Assembly (NCBI GenBank): GCA_021442155.1
Contig: CM038217.1
Location: 153,581,834-153,645,833, forward strand
DNA from: Cymbidium sinense
Taxonomy: Eukaryota; Streptophyta; Magnoliopsida; Asparagales; Orchidaceae
DNA: 64,000 bases
Direction of reading: 5' to 3'
The first letter of the stretch is position 1. Each line of letters opens with the position of its first letter. The position numbers and the translations under genes are program-made. Below the pieces are notes generated by a model, which was not told where the DNA came from, did no database searches, and saw only the letters and a program-made list of their open reading frames with translations. Below, in pieces: positions 11,629 through 23,666 of this stretch.

Positions 11629-12379
11629 AAGAATCACAGATTTATTTTCAGAAATTATTGGGTGTTGAACCAACATTTTCTCCACACTATTTCTAAAGCA
11701 TGGCAGGTCTATGTTAGTGGGGATCCCATTCTTGTACTTTTCAAGAAACTTAAAATTGTAAAAGACCATCTCAAGCGCAAAAAATAGGAATCTATTTCCC
11801 TTGAGCAATAAATTAGAGTGAAAGAAGATCAGAATATCATATGGAAAACCTTGAAAAGACCCCTCCAACCCAATCTACCTCCAAAATTTGAAGATATTAA
11901 TGCCCGATATGGGGAAGTGGTCAAGAAAGAGAGCACATGGGCAAAACAAAGAGCCAAACTCTATTGGCTTTCTCATTCTGATGACGATCTTAAATTTCTC
12001 TACTATTTTATTAAGGAGAGACGCAGTACAAATATGATAAAGGAACTTCAGGTTGAAGGTAATACTAATTCAAAAAATGACGATATTGCCAAGGCTATTT
12101 GTGAGTACTACTCATCTCTTCTCAACAAACCTACATCGAAAGGTTTATTCCAAATGGATGTACCTATTGGTACCCCCATTACCATTACCGAGATGTTATG
12201 CTCTCCAATTCGTAAATTATTTCAGCCCCTCAATAGTATAAATGAGGATAAAACTCGGCCCTCGGTTTCACCTCCAAATTCTTCACGTCCTCTTGGGAAA
12301 TAATTGGGCCTCAATTCATATTAGCAGTCCACCATTTCTTCAAAATTAAGCCTCTCCCTGAGGTTTTCAAGCATACTCT

Positions 12380-13850
12380 TATCACCTTGATCCCCAAAAT
12401 TAAGCATGCAAATTGTATTGCTGATTACCGTCCCATATCCCTTTGTAATACCTTCTACAAAGTAATTGCAAAGATCCTTGCTAATAGACTCAAACCTATT
12501 TTACCAACAATTATACATCCTGCTCAATCGCTTATAAAAAATAGAGATATAGTCGACAACATTTCAAGAGACAGAACTTTACTTGGAATTCAATAAGAGA
12601 GGCTCTCCTAAACTCTTCAGGCTGTTTGACCTTTATAAAGCATTTGACAAGGTGAACCGCGGATATATGGTCCTTCTCGACTTACTCAAAAGGATTTCCA
12701 AAGATTTTGTTGATTGATAAGAGCTTGTATTTCAAATCCCTTTCTCTATTGTATTAAATGGACAAATAGAAGGGTATTTTAAATCATCTAATGGATTGAG
12801 ACAAGGATGCCCCTTGTCTCCATTTCTTTTCAATTATTATGGATGTCTTTTCTTGCTTACTGGAAAAATTGGAGAAAGCAAACCAATTCAAAGCAATCAC
12901 ACATGGCAACTTCTCCATATCTCATCTCTTATTTATCGATGATATTCTTGTTGTTGGAGTGGTCATCACCAACTTTTTTAATCTAAATGATGTGCTAGCT
13001 ACCTTCTACTCTAACAGGCTTGGAAGTCAACCGTCAGAAATCCCAAATCTTCTTTACAAAGAACACTGAAAGCTCTCACATGCTCAGCTCTCTTCTAAAC
13101 ATTGCCCAGGGTGATTTCCCTATTAAATATCTGGGCCTACCACTAGTTGCTGGAAAAATCAAATCTATTCATTTCACCCCACTTATTGATAAAATATATA
13201 GATGGTTGGCTAGTTGGAAAACAAAATGGCTCTCCTATGGAGGAAGGGTATTTTAAATCATCTAATGGATTGAGACAAGGATGCCCCTTGTCTCCATTTC
13301 TTTTTTCAATTATTATGGATCTCTTTTCTTGCTTGGAAAAATTGGAGAAAGTAAAACCAATTCAAAGCAATCACACATGGCAACTTCTCCATATCTCATC
13401 TCTTATTTTATGATATTCTTGTTGTTGGAGTGGTCGATCACCAACTGCTTTAATCTAAATGATGTGCTAGCTACCTTCTACTCTCTAACAGGCTTGGAAG
13501 TCAACCGTCAGAAATCCCAAATCTGCTTTACAAAGAACACTGAAAGCTCTCACATGCTCAGCTCTCTTCTAAACATTGCCCAGGGTGATTTCCCTATTAA
13601 ATATCTGGGCCTACCACTAGTTGCTGGACAAATCAAATATATTCATTTCACCCCACTTATTGATAAAATATATAGATGGTTGGCTGGTTGGAAAACAAAA
13701 TGGCTCTCCTATGGAGGAAGATTTCAGCTCATCCGTTCCTCTATTAATAGTTACTTAACTTATTGGCTTAGGGCAGTGGCTCTCCCTAAATGCATCATTA
13801 AAAAGATTAAGTCCTTAACTGCTAATTTTTTTTTACCATGGTGATGCATT
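12380..13850 (+). pseudogene. LINE ORF2 reverse transcriptase domain with internal duplication
   Basis: Motifs appear in family order: LITLIPKIKHA, DYRPISLCN, then (after frame loss) a LFDLYKAFDKV-like segment near 12618, [13 protein letters not shown] near 12790 and FIDDIL at 12932-12949. The segment 12771-13244 is repeated at 13245-13718. The second copy repeats [10 protein letters not shown] and SQICFTKNTE but has lost bases within the FIDD site (about 13408), so it lacks the metal-binding aspartates. The domain cannot be active. Confidence 0.85.
12771..13724 (+). repeat. 474-bp tandem duplication inside the LINE RT
   Basis: Unit 1 is about 12771-13244 and unit 2 about 13245-13718. Both begin AGGGTATTTTAAATCATC and run to CTCCTATGGAGGAAG. 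The junction sits on a short GGAAGG overlap, as expected of microhomology-mediated duplication. The units differ by scattered substitutions and small gaps, so the event is not brand new, or the copies carry sequencing errors. Confidence 0.85.
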
Positions 13851-14339
13851 TGGCAAAATGCTTCCTATATCATGGAACAAAACAACTCTTCGAAGGAAAA
13901 GGTGGTAGGGCTCGCTCCATTGGTACTCTTAATACCCTTGCAAGAAAAAAAAATTTTATGAAAGTTCTTACTCAAACATCTACTCTGATTGGACTACTCA
14001 TAAATATGGTTCCATTTGGCAAAAATCCTTGAAATCTTCTCCATTATGGAAAGAGTTACAGGTTTGTGCTTCTAGATTTAAAGGGAAACTTGAATATTCA
14101 CAGGACGGGTCTTTATTCTCCTTATATCATCCTTGGTGCCATGGTAGATCTTTGTTAGACATGTTTGGAGTCAATGTATTCCTTTGATCAATAGTCCTAT
14201 AAATTCCGCTCAATGCTATATAATTAGACAAGGTAGATGGAATCTTCCAAATGCTTTGCGATTCTCCCGCACTTGCTATTATGGAAATTAATCTGCATGC
14301 TGGCAATGATACAAATCCTTTGGAACTGATTCACAAGAA

Positions 14340-14902
14340 TGATTCTCTCCTCTCTCTTTGAACAACACCCCTCCGTGGATGGTTTTAAAGAAATCTGGTT
14401 TAAGGGAGCTGCACTCAATTACACTTTATTTTGCTGGATGGCATACTTGGGAGGTCTTAAAACATCGGATATGCTTAACCGTAGAGGACTTGGAACTAAC
14501 CTAGATTGCCCCCTTTGTTTATCTGGAAAAGAATCCCATAATCATCTATTCTTCAGCTGCCCCTTCTCGCATAAAATCATTAGAAACTTGCTTCCTAACG
14601 GGAGCTTTTCTTCTTCAACCTACTCTCCATATGGTTCTCTACCGCCACATTCCTGTACATTCTCGCTTGAAGAGACTTTCCTCCTCATTACCGCAGGGTC
14701 GTTATTCTATCCTGAGAGAAATAAAAGGTTATTCTCTAAAGTCTCTTGTTCTGCTGAGTCTATCTCATTTAATATCAAATTCAGAGTTGCTGCTAAAATT
14801 AGTAGGTGGACTATCAAGGAGACTTGGCCGCATTCGGTGCTAAATATCATAAACACATGGGAAAACACAGGGATGAACTCCTTTTTATTCAAGCCTCCCT
14901 AG
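14340..14902 (+). pseudogene. LINE ORF2 C-terminal zf-RVT segment
   Basis: A 187-residue open frame contains WFKGAALNYTLFCWMAYLG and then the zinc-binding CPLCLSGKESHNHLFFSC. This is the zf-RVT module found at the C-terminus of plant L1 ORF2 proteins. It ends at TAG 14900-14902, followed by the 3' untranslated region. It is intact locally, but upstream frame breaks separate it from the RT. Confidence 0.85.
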
Positions 14903-15630
14903 AGGCCCATGTTGGCTTTGTTCCTTTCCTTTTTTATTTTTAGTTCCTGGGTGACTTACTAATCGATTTTTTGGTATGATTTTGTGTGGAGCTCTTCCCA
15001 CTCATGTGCGTTTGATGGTTGCCGCAGTTTCGCTTGCTTGCCTATGATGTTTCAACTGGTTTTTATATAGGTTGGCGGTTTTGAGGTGAAAGGACTATGA
15101 TGAGACTAAGTTCCTTATGGAATTTCATATTCTCTTTGTGATTTATGAGCTCCATGGTTGTTAAGTGGTTGCAACCCGAGGATCCTGCTCGATCCAAATT
15201 TGGTTTTTTTTTTCTTCCCTTGTGGAGGTTTGGTTATCTGAGAGCTGTTATCACCGTGAGCTGCATAATTATTTTCTGGTGCTGAATATCTTCTTTCTTA
15301 TTCATATACTGGAAGTTTTTTGTGACTGTTTTTGTGGGGTATGGATTGAGTGGTTCTGTGATTTTGCGGCTCTGCTGATCCTTCAGCTCTTCCTCCATTG
15401 GATGGCAGCGTTTACCAACTGTGGGGAGCTCAATCTATCGGCTAGGTGTTTTTGCTAAATCGCTAATTCATCCCTAGGTCCTGCACCTGTTTATATACAT
15501 ATTTTTGATGTTGTTATTTCAATTTAACTCTTAGCTTATTTCTTTCTGTTATATTATAATTCTCTTTTGGAATGAAATTTGGGCTCCGCCCTCAAGTTTT
15601 CTAAAAAAAAATAAAAATAAAAAAAATAAA

Positions 15631-16220
15631 GGAATGGGCTATTAAATAGTAGCCTGATTAGACGATTCACATGAAGAATAATCATGTGAATCTGATCTGA
15701 TATGACGTTAAAATTTTGAGAGTATTGAATTTAATGTTTTATTTTATAGATGAAAAATAACTTGTTGCAGGAATATAAATGACTAAGACTCATCTTTAAG
15801 TTTGAATATATTGACTTTCATTCTATTTTTATAAAGACTCTTAGCAACTTGATCACGTACAACAAATGACTACTTTCGATCAAACCTAAGGTCAATGAAA
15901 ATTTTTCTTCCAATTTTGCAGTTGATAGCCAAGTTGACTTAATTTCGGCCCATGTCTTTCCGATAATTATTCATAAAAATGGATGTCTGCACCTCTTTCT
16001 CACAAAACATTTATCATTAGAATCATACCAAATTTACATTAAACATTAAACAAAGTCAACACCTAATAATAAAATTAACCAGAGATCAAACATATAAATC
16101 CCAATCATAAACACCTAAACAAAAAACTTGACCGTTACCAAACAAACGTATAAATAACTCCACTTATCCTATAGTCACCTCACCGCACCTTGAAGAAGAA
16201 ACAGGAAGGTTGAAGTTGAG
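15631..16220. other. Spacer between the LINE tail and the kinase stop codon
   Basis: It probably includes the 3' untranslated region of the minus-strand kinase gene, which would extend leftward from 16220. No other feature is seen. Confidence 0.45.
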
Positions 16221-19200
16221 CTATTTCCCCGGCTTCTTCCCTTGCTTCTTAGAGGAAGAAAAACTCTTGCTCGATCCATCGTAGGGCATCTGAAACCCAA
16301 TGTTCTCAACAGCTCCTACAGTCTTGAAGAGCTTCTTTTTGAGCTGTTCAACTATAGTTTGATGAAGCAACTGGCTTCTAAGGTCTACCATCGATCGGTT
16401 TCTCAGAAGCCGCCGGTCATCAACAGGCCTCTTTCCGGCACGGCTGGCAGAGGGCTGGCTGGACTCTGGCGGCTGTGGCTGCAATATAGAACATTGTCTC
16501 TGAAGATTAGAGGCCAGTAGAACGTCCACGCCATGGCTTTTATTCGAGATATTTCTGGCTGCTTTGATACAGGATTCAGCTGATAGGTTAGAGCTCAGGT
16601 CACAGTCCAGTTCATTGCCTGAGCTGTAGTTAATGGCAGAGTACATCCCTGAGCGCTCTGAGCATGTATCATCTTCTGATGAGAAGTAATTATTGATGAT
16701 CAGAACCATATTTTGCATTAAAAATTCTTATTATTGTATAAAATAGTGAATGATAAATGAATCAGTTCAACAAATTTAAGTTTGATTTTTTTACTGTGTA
16801 TTTCTGAAAAAGTATCAAAATCATAATGCTGGTTATTACAGCATTTGAAAGAGATTCAGAAAGCTCTTACCCTGAAGCCAGTCTGCAACTTTATAACCGT
16901 CGTTGAGCGGGGGATTGATGCCATGATAGTTTCCAGAACCAAAAACAGAGCTCTCGTGAGTAGAAGTGGGCGAAGAGATATAGTAGAAAGGGTGGCCAAA
17001 TTCTTCAGCTTCTTCTCTAAAGTCGTATTCATGGTGGCCATTCTCCTTCCAGTTAGGCACTAAGTTCGTGATTTCTCTTGCGATCATACTGGCAATCGCG
17101 GCCGGCTTCCAGTCTGTGAGCTCGAGCTCCTTCACCATCTCATTGGCGACGTCGATGGGAGTGTCGTTAATGATATCGAAGGGGAAGTATATGTTCCTCA
17201 CTTGCCCTGCTAGTTTAGCGTTCATATAATCAAGAAAACTTGAAGGCTTCATTTGATAATAGTTTATCTTCACTATCAAATTATGTTCACAAATGAAAAC
17301 GATGATAAAAATAATATAAAAATATAGATTACAATATGATCAAATAAAAGAGATTGTAGAAATAATAATTTATGAAAAATATATGTAAATAACTAAATAT
17401 TTAATTCATTTGAATATGTATGATTAGAGATAAAAGATGCACTGATTATAAAAAATGGTGGATAGAAATAATATGAAAATTTTAAATAGTAAAAGTAATA
17501 GACCAAATATTTCATAGATAAAATTTTAAAAAATTACATCCTCCTAAGCATATAATTAGTCATGATGAGATACAATTTATAACTTTTTTTTTAATCTTAT
17601 TCATTGATGCCTTGCAAAAGTAAAGAAAATGTCTTGTAAAATATTAAAATTTATTTTTACTCCTTGAATAATTTTTTTTGTTATAATATTCTAAATAAAT
17701 ATGTTATTCCGGCGAAGAGCATTAAGTATATTCTGATGCTTGACGGAAAGAACAAAGAGGTTTACCTTGTTTGTCAGCAATCTGAACTTTGAGATAAATG
17801 GCATCATCATCCGAATTCATATTCCAGTTATAGTCATATCAGTTTGCAGCGCATCGGTAATCTCCCGGCCGCCATGGCGGCGGCGCTCGCCGGAGCTCTT
17901 AGTCTTCACGGCGGACGGAGTCACCGGCATCGCCGGAGCAACATGCCGGTCTTCAGAATGGAGGAAAGGGTCGGAAAGCAGCACCTTCGCCGACGGCCTC
18001 TTCGAAGCCTTCTCCAAGCACCGGCCGACGAACCGCCGCGCCTCCGGGTCCTTTAACTTATAGAATGCATCCGGTAGTTTCCCCTGTTCAGTTAAATAAG
18101 TGTTGTTCAAAATTATAGTTTTATTGGAATTTTAATCAACATATAATTAATTTAATAAAATAAAATAAATAGATAAAATTTGTAATAAAGCATTTATTTT
18201 CTCTATTTCTTTCAAACATCCTAAAACTTCATAATTTAAATAAAAAATAGCAAACAAAAAAGTGAAATTTAATTTTTATGCATTTTCATATCTAATAATT
18301 AAAATTTGATGTTTATAAATATAATATTTTTCTTATAAATGAAATGATGTAATTTACTCAAAAAAATTAATAATGATATTATTTTTGATATAATATTAAA
18401 GATTTAAGTGTTCTTTACTTATTTATATAATAATAAAAATTTAGGTATAATTATATAAATATATAAGAATTGGGTGCTATGTATGTAAATATCTAAATAG
18501 AAAGTTTTTTTCAATATATTTTATAAAATTATCTTCAAAATTAAAACCATCTAAACAATCAAAAATATATAAATAAAAAGAAAAGAATTATAATATTACC
18601 GCGGTGACTTTCTTGTATATCTGTGCAGGGTTGGAGCATTCGCTGTAGGGATACTCCATCGTCAACATCTCAAGTAGGCACATTCCGAACGAATAAATAT
18701 CAACCAGCTCGTTATAATCCTCCTCATAGAGCTCCGGCGCCATGAACTCCGGCGTCCCAATAACACTATGAGCCGACTGACACCCGCGCAGAACGGCCGC
18801 CAGTCCCAGATCCCCAATCTTCACCTGCCCTAGATGACCGTTAACGAATATATTATCGCATTTAAGGTCCCGATGGATCACCGGAGGGTCGTGACTGTGA
18901 AGAAACACCAGGCCGTCGAGTATCTGACGCGACCAGTTCTTCACCGCTCTTATATCCACTCGCCGATACCTTCGCCGGTATCTGCTTACAGAATGAATCA
19001 ACAATTACCGATCAGGATTATACAATATTAACGAAATGAAGTAATGCGGTATGTTTACTCTCGGAGGGAGCCGGAAGTGAACATCTCGGTGATGAAATTG
19101 AAGGTGCGGCCGGCGACGTCGATCCAGGAGGCGTGGAAGCGGATGATGGAGTGGTGGTTGAGCGTGCTGAGGAGATGAACTTCGGAGTACATTCGCTGAA

Positions 19201-21954
19201 GGATCTCAGGGGACTGCATCACGACGCATAATTTGGCCTGGTTCCAGGCGACTTCTATTCCGTTCAGCTCATCGAATGCTCTGTATCTGTTCATTCATTT
19301 TCCCCATTGATCCACATGGTTAAGAAAATATATTAATTCATTATTCAACCTCATCTGCATTATAGTTATTCTCTTGATCAAAAAACGGGCTCCGAAATCA
19401 ATGAAAATAATGTAATATTTTAAATTTTGTATAAATTCGACGTATTCTTTTTTAAAAAAGTTTACTATTATAAATTTTGAATAAATTGTAATGAAATCTC
19501 TAATCCATATAATTAACATCATAATTCAAAATTTAATTAAAATTAAAATATTTTTAGCATTAATCAAATTGTATTATGCTATGGAATTTGTTAGTTCATA
19601 GTTAATGAGAAAGGATACACTGTCTTCATTGCTCCTTTACCCAGCACCTCGTCAAACTGAAATTTTAACCACAAAAAACAAATAAAATAAAAAAAATTGT
19701 TAATTGAGAACAAAAAATGATGAACAAAAAGCCTGTGCAAGCAATTCACAACAATCTAAATCAAAATTAGCAGAATTTATCATTATTGCAGTTATAGAAA
19801 ATAGAATAACTTTCCACTTAATGAATGACATGATTCTTATGTTGGAATGATTACTCATGACTTTTTTATATATCTATCATGATCGTGCAGTTTAAATTAT
19901 TAGATTGACTTGAAGGCTTACACTGCTCAAAAAAAATATCAAATAATACAAAAGAAATTATTCAAATTGTCTATACAATCCACCAGCTCAGTTTGAGGAA
20001 CACTACCGGATACTAGCCACGCTCGATTTCCTTCAAGCATTACCTTTTACGGTGAAAAGAACCGGGTCCGGTTCGGACGTCGCCGCAATACGCCTAAGCA
20101 CACCACTTAATTGGGATTAGACATCTCTGCTAAAAAAAAAAAATTATCTGATACAGAATGCAGGATTATGAAAGATATGACGAGGGCAACTCTCTTAAGA
20201 AAATTTCATTGCTTCTAGACATTCATGGGAGGTATAGGAGAGAATTAAAATTTTAACTACCATAGTAATTTTTAACACCACAAAATAGTGAATTAATAAT
20301 TACACTATAGCTGCAATACAAATAAAAAATTTTAATTATACCTCAAAAGTTTAATGGTGTGTCAAATTCATGGAAAGAATGCTAGCTTTGATCAAGTATT
20401 TTCTTTAATAAACTTATATTTCGACTATGTATTAAAAAAAGGAAAATTTAAATAGATAGCGTAAAGTCTTAATACACTTAAATATCAAATTCTTAAAATA
20501 TAATATTTACAAAAATAGCATTATTTCTATACATAAAAAGATATAATTTACTTTTAAAAAAAATTATGATACTATTTTTGATGTAATAATAAATAATTTA
20601 GTGTAATTTAAGAGTGCATTTATAACAACTTTCTTGCTGCTTTACTTTTTTAAAAGTAGCCAGAAAAAAAAAATTTATTTGGCTATCAGCTTTTTGATTG
20701 TTTTTCAAAAAAATTTTATAGCAAAAAAATTATTTTGAGAACCAGAACTGTTAGAGTGTGGTGGCAGTCAGAAAGCTATTTTTTAAAATTTTTAGAAAAA
20801 AAAAATATTTGTAACACACGCAATAATTTTACAATTAACTTTTTAAAAAATTATAGCTACTTTAAACAAATTCTAAGTAAATATAAAAACTTTGATGCTA
20901 AATATATAAACATATAAAAATTGTATGTCATGTATATAAATGTCATCAAAAAAAAATAAAACTTTCAAGTTGAGAAGGAATTTATTCATTACAAAAGAAT
21001 CAATCAATCACATATCCGTCTAATTTAATGAGCTGAGAAGAATAAAAATAAATATAAAATAAAAAAAATTCTCACTATTCGAGGTCCTAAACAGTGGCAT
21101 CCAACTTTAAATATAATTGCACTATTGAAATTGAAATATAGCTTTGAATTATTATGTGGGCCCAGCAACCTCCTTCACATCCACCATTTGTTTTGGGTGG
21201 AGCACAAGCAGGAGATCAATTTATGGAGCCCATTGGCATTTGGTTCTTTAAGATCCCTTTCCAACTTCCAATAATTGTTGCCTTTCCTTTTCTCACTAGA
21301 GAATTTCCTTTGGCAATCCTTGATAGGATAGGATTTTTTTTTCTTCTATTTAATTATTATTTTTTAAAATATTGTTTTTATCTGAATTATTTATTTATTT
21401 TTTTACATTTAATTCAATTAAAAATAAATCATTTTGGTATTATAACATTTGTGGAAGAAGTTTTATAGAAATTGCTCAATTAATTATCTTGGATTACCTA
21501 CATAAATATTAATGTTAATTTGGGTTCCAGTCTAACTTGAATTGACCTGACCTAAAATTACTTGACCAGAATTTATCCGAAAATTATATGGCTTAAAAAC
21601 CATGATTCAAACCCAACAAACCTAAACTCGACTCATTTAGAAATATATTTCAGATTAAATTTGAATTCGCTGATCAAAATCGAGTTAGTGAGTCAACCCG
21701 AACTCAACACAAAAAAAATAAAAAAAAGTCAAATGTGTTGACCCAAACTTAACTTAAAACTTAATAGAATCAATCTAAACTTGATCTTTCCAAAGACACT
21801 TTAAGTCGGATCAATTATCGATACTCCTAATTATAACTCTTAAAAAAAAAAAAAGGTGTAATTAGGTATAAAAAATTGTGACTAAAAAAGAATTTTGATT
21901 ACACTTTTTGTAAAGTTAACTAATAATTTGCTTTAATGCACAAAATTATAATAG

Positions 21955-22025
<71 letters not shown>

Positions 22026-22888
22026 TATTCATTTATTTAAGTACAATAATTTTACTTGTGAAACAATAAAATACCTAGAAATTCAAACATTTAAAAAAAA
22101 AAAAAAATCAAACACTAAATTTTTAAAATTCGTATATATAAATTTGATGTTTACTTCATTTATTATTTACTAATATTAATAAACTGAAACTAAATAAGCT
22201 TTAATAATTGTGAAACTAGCTGATCAATTGTGTGGTCAGTATGTTTACTTTCTAATACCTTATATATTACTATTACATTAAAATAAAAAACAAGAACAAA
22301 AAGTAAAATTAATTAACCTAAATTCATCTAATAATTACACCTAAAATTTGACACGTAAAGTTTATGTTGCTTAATGGACCAGTCGTGTTCAATTCCCTTT
22401 CTATGAAATAAAGTCTTGATCTCAAATCCAAAAATACCTTTCGAAACTGCTAATTAAAACAAAAAAAAATTACATATATTATTAACGATTAAAAATTAAA
22501 AACTAGCCAAAAATATAAAAATAAAATAAAAATTAAGTTGAATAAATTATCTGAGATGATTATATTTGTCCGGTTCACCTAATCTAAGTTAAATTATTAA
22601 TTTATGATGACGTTTCTATATAGATCAGATGCAATAATTAATGGAGGAATTAATGTCATCTTCCTACGAGAAGGATAGGGATATGGAATATCTAATTAAG
22701 CAAATTTAGTGCAGAAACCTGTCTATTTCGATCCAATTAAACGACATAGAAGATGACTAGCTCCCAGAATTTTTTAAAGAGGGCCAAACCGAGAGAAGCT
22801 GCCTCTTTTTCTATATAAAATTCTGACCACCTAACTAACTTTGTTGCATCTCTCTTTTAAATTAGTAATTTGCATCATCATGTGAATC

Positions 22889-22949
<61 letters not shown>

Positions 22950-23666
22950 CTTTCCACAATTATAGGAAAGAACATTATATAAAATTAAATTGGAGAAAAA
23001 ATGGCTTAAAATAACTTCATCAAAATTTAATTATGATAGATTTTAAAATGAACGTAACTTGTATTAATCAATTACTTATTATATTGCATTCATTTTAAAG
23101 CAAAAATAATAATTTTAAAATAAATTCTCAGAAAAATTTGATAGGCATCATGATTAAATTTCTTTTAATGATTTTCTCAGAAATCTTCTTTGCAATCTAA
23201 AAAAAAACATATTTGTAAAATATTTGATATTATCCTTTTAGCATGAAGGATTGAATGCAAAAAACATTTACAATCTTATTAATTAATCTTCAATACTTCA
23301 TAGCCTTGTAGCCCTAATCATCAAATGATTCAAATTTATTCTATCAAAGATGGCAACAAGACAATGAAATTTTCCTCTTATCTGCCGGCTTTGATGCTAA
23401 ATAATTGGTTAAGGGTATTTTAACAATTATAAGCTATAGACAAATCAAATAAATGAATGAAAGGCAATTCTTATCATCACATAATAAATTAAATAAATAA
23501 AATTGTGATCTCAAGCATCAATGAAACGAAATGCATGAAGAATAGCAAGTAATAAAATTAAATATAAAGAACTTACACGGCCATAGCGACCGGTCGGATC
23601 AGTCTCAACAAAACCATTCCCGTCATCATCGGCGAGCGGCCGCTCGCCCCGCCGGATATCGAACAT
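16221..23666 (-). CDS. WNK: WNK (with-no-lysine) serine/threonine protein kinase, 7 exons
   Basis: This is a cytosolic protein kinase of the plant WNK family, whose members act in osmotic and ion signalling, flowering time and circadian control. Coding exons by splice sites: 23666-23577, 19656-19619, 19286-19059, 18981-18600, 18083-17766, 17206-16871, 16675-16221 (TAG stop). All introns are GT-AG. The start ATG gives [16 protein letters not shown], then DPTGRYGR before intron 1. The kinase domain shows [14 protein letters not shown], with the lysine moved to subdomain I as is typical of WNKs. It also has EVAWNQA (Asn where other kinases have the ATP lysine), [14 protein letters not shown] (the DLG variant of DFG; its Leu binds chloride in animal WNKs) and [12 protein letters not shown]. 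After it comes an OSR1-C-like domain with RNIYFPFD. The exons total 1847 bases, one short of a 615-residue frame: a base is missing near 17819-17826 (separate entry). I am confident of the family but not of the paralogue. Confidence 0.93.
17815..17830 (-). other. WNK: Single-base frameshift in WNK exon 5
   Basis: Reading the minus strand, MTITG is followed after one more codon by TGA. Shifting one base restores [16 protein letters not shown], which leads correctly into the next exon. The exon is 318 bases, a multiple of three, although the next exon requires phase 1, so one base is lost. If real, the protein would stop just after the kinase domain and lose the OSR1-C-like domain and the tail. 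With six other exons intact, a consensus error at GGAA is also plausible. Confidence 0.85.
18600..19656 (-). other. WNK: WNK kinase catalytic core exons (2-4)
   Basis: Exon 2 is only 38 bases ([12 protein letters not shown] plus two bases) and joins exon 3 to give TVYRAFDE. Exon 3 ends LRE across the junction to exon 4, which carries the VDIRAVKNW, catalytic-loop and activation-loop motifs and ends at KKVTA. Phases match at each junction (0, 2, 2, 0), which supports the model. The exon 2 donor is GT followed by GTATCC. Confidence 0.9.
19981..20143 (+). mobile_element. tRNA-derived SINE-like insertion in WNK intron 1
   Basis: A GC-richer island of about 160 bp begins with a box-A-like AGCTCAGTTTGAGG (19985-19998). 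It has a box-B-like GGTTCGGACG (20070-20079) and ends in a 12-A tail (20132-20143). Flanks ATTGTCTATACAAT (19966-19979) and ATTATCTGATACAGAAT (20143-20159) could be a worn target duplication. No coding potential is seen. The box spacing of about 75 bp is longer than in a tRNA, so an atypical SINE or another small element is possible. Confidence 0.45.
21953..22022. repeat. (TA)n(GA)n microsatellite
   Basis: About seven TA units are followed by a nearly perfect GA run of 55 bases, interrupted once by GAAG. It lies in WNK intron 1. Confidence 0.95.
22894..22946. repeat. (TA)n microsatellite
   Basis: A perfect TA run of about 53 bases in WNK intron 1. Confidence 0.95.

Larger units (their letters stand above)
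11286..15630 (+). mobile_element. 5'-truncated LINE (L1-type non-LTR retrotransposon)
   Basis: The element starts inside the endonuclease domain (WLVIGNFNC near 11320, then SDHSPLIVSF near 11590). It continues through reverse transcriptase (DYRPISLCNTFYKVIAKILA near 12422; FIDDILVVG at 12932-12958), a zf-RVT zinc-binding segment (CPLCLSGKESHNHLFFSC near 14508) and a 3' untranslated region. That region ends with GGGCTCCGCCCTCAAG and an A-rich tail at 15603-15630, the usual end of plant L1 elements. ORF1 and the 5' half of ORF2 are missing, as expected from aborted target-primed reverse transcription. Many frameshifts and stops make it inactive. A weak target duplication may be GAATGAGCT (about 11275) and GAATGGGCT (about 15633). 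Confidence 0.9.
19657..23576 (-). other. WNK: WNK intron 1 (about 3.9 kb)
   Basis: The donor is GTAAGT after GGCCGT and the acceptor is TTTCAG before exon 2. The intron is AT-rich and holds a SINE-like insertion (19981-20143), a (TA)/(GA) tract at 21953-22022 and a (TA) tract at 22894-22946. Large first introns are common in plant WNK genes. Short open frames inside (for example 21154-21468) have no recognisable product. Confidence 0.8.

Noticed and set aside
17740..18063. Plus-strand open frames across WNK exon 5
   Set aside because: Shadows of the GC-rich kinase exon on the opposite strand.
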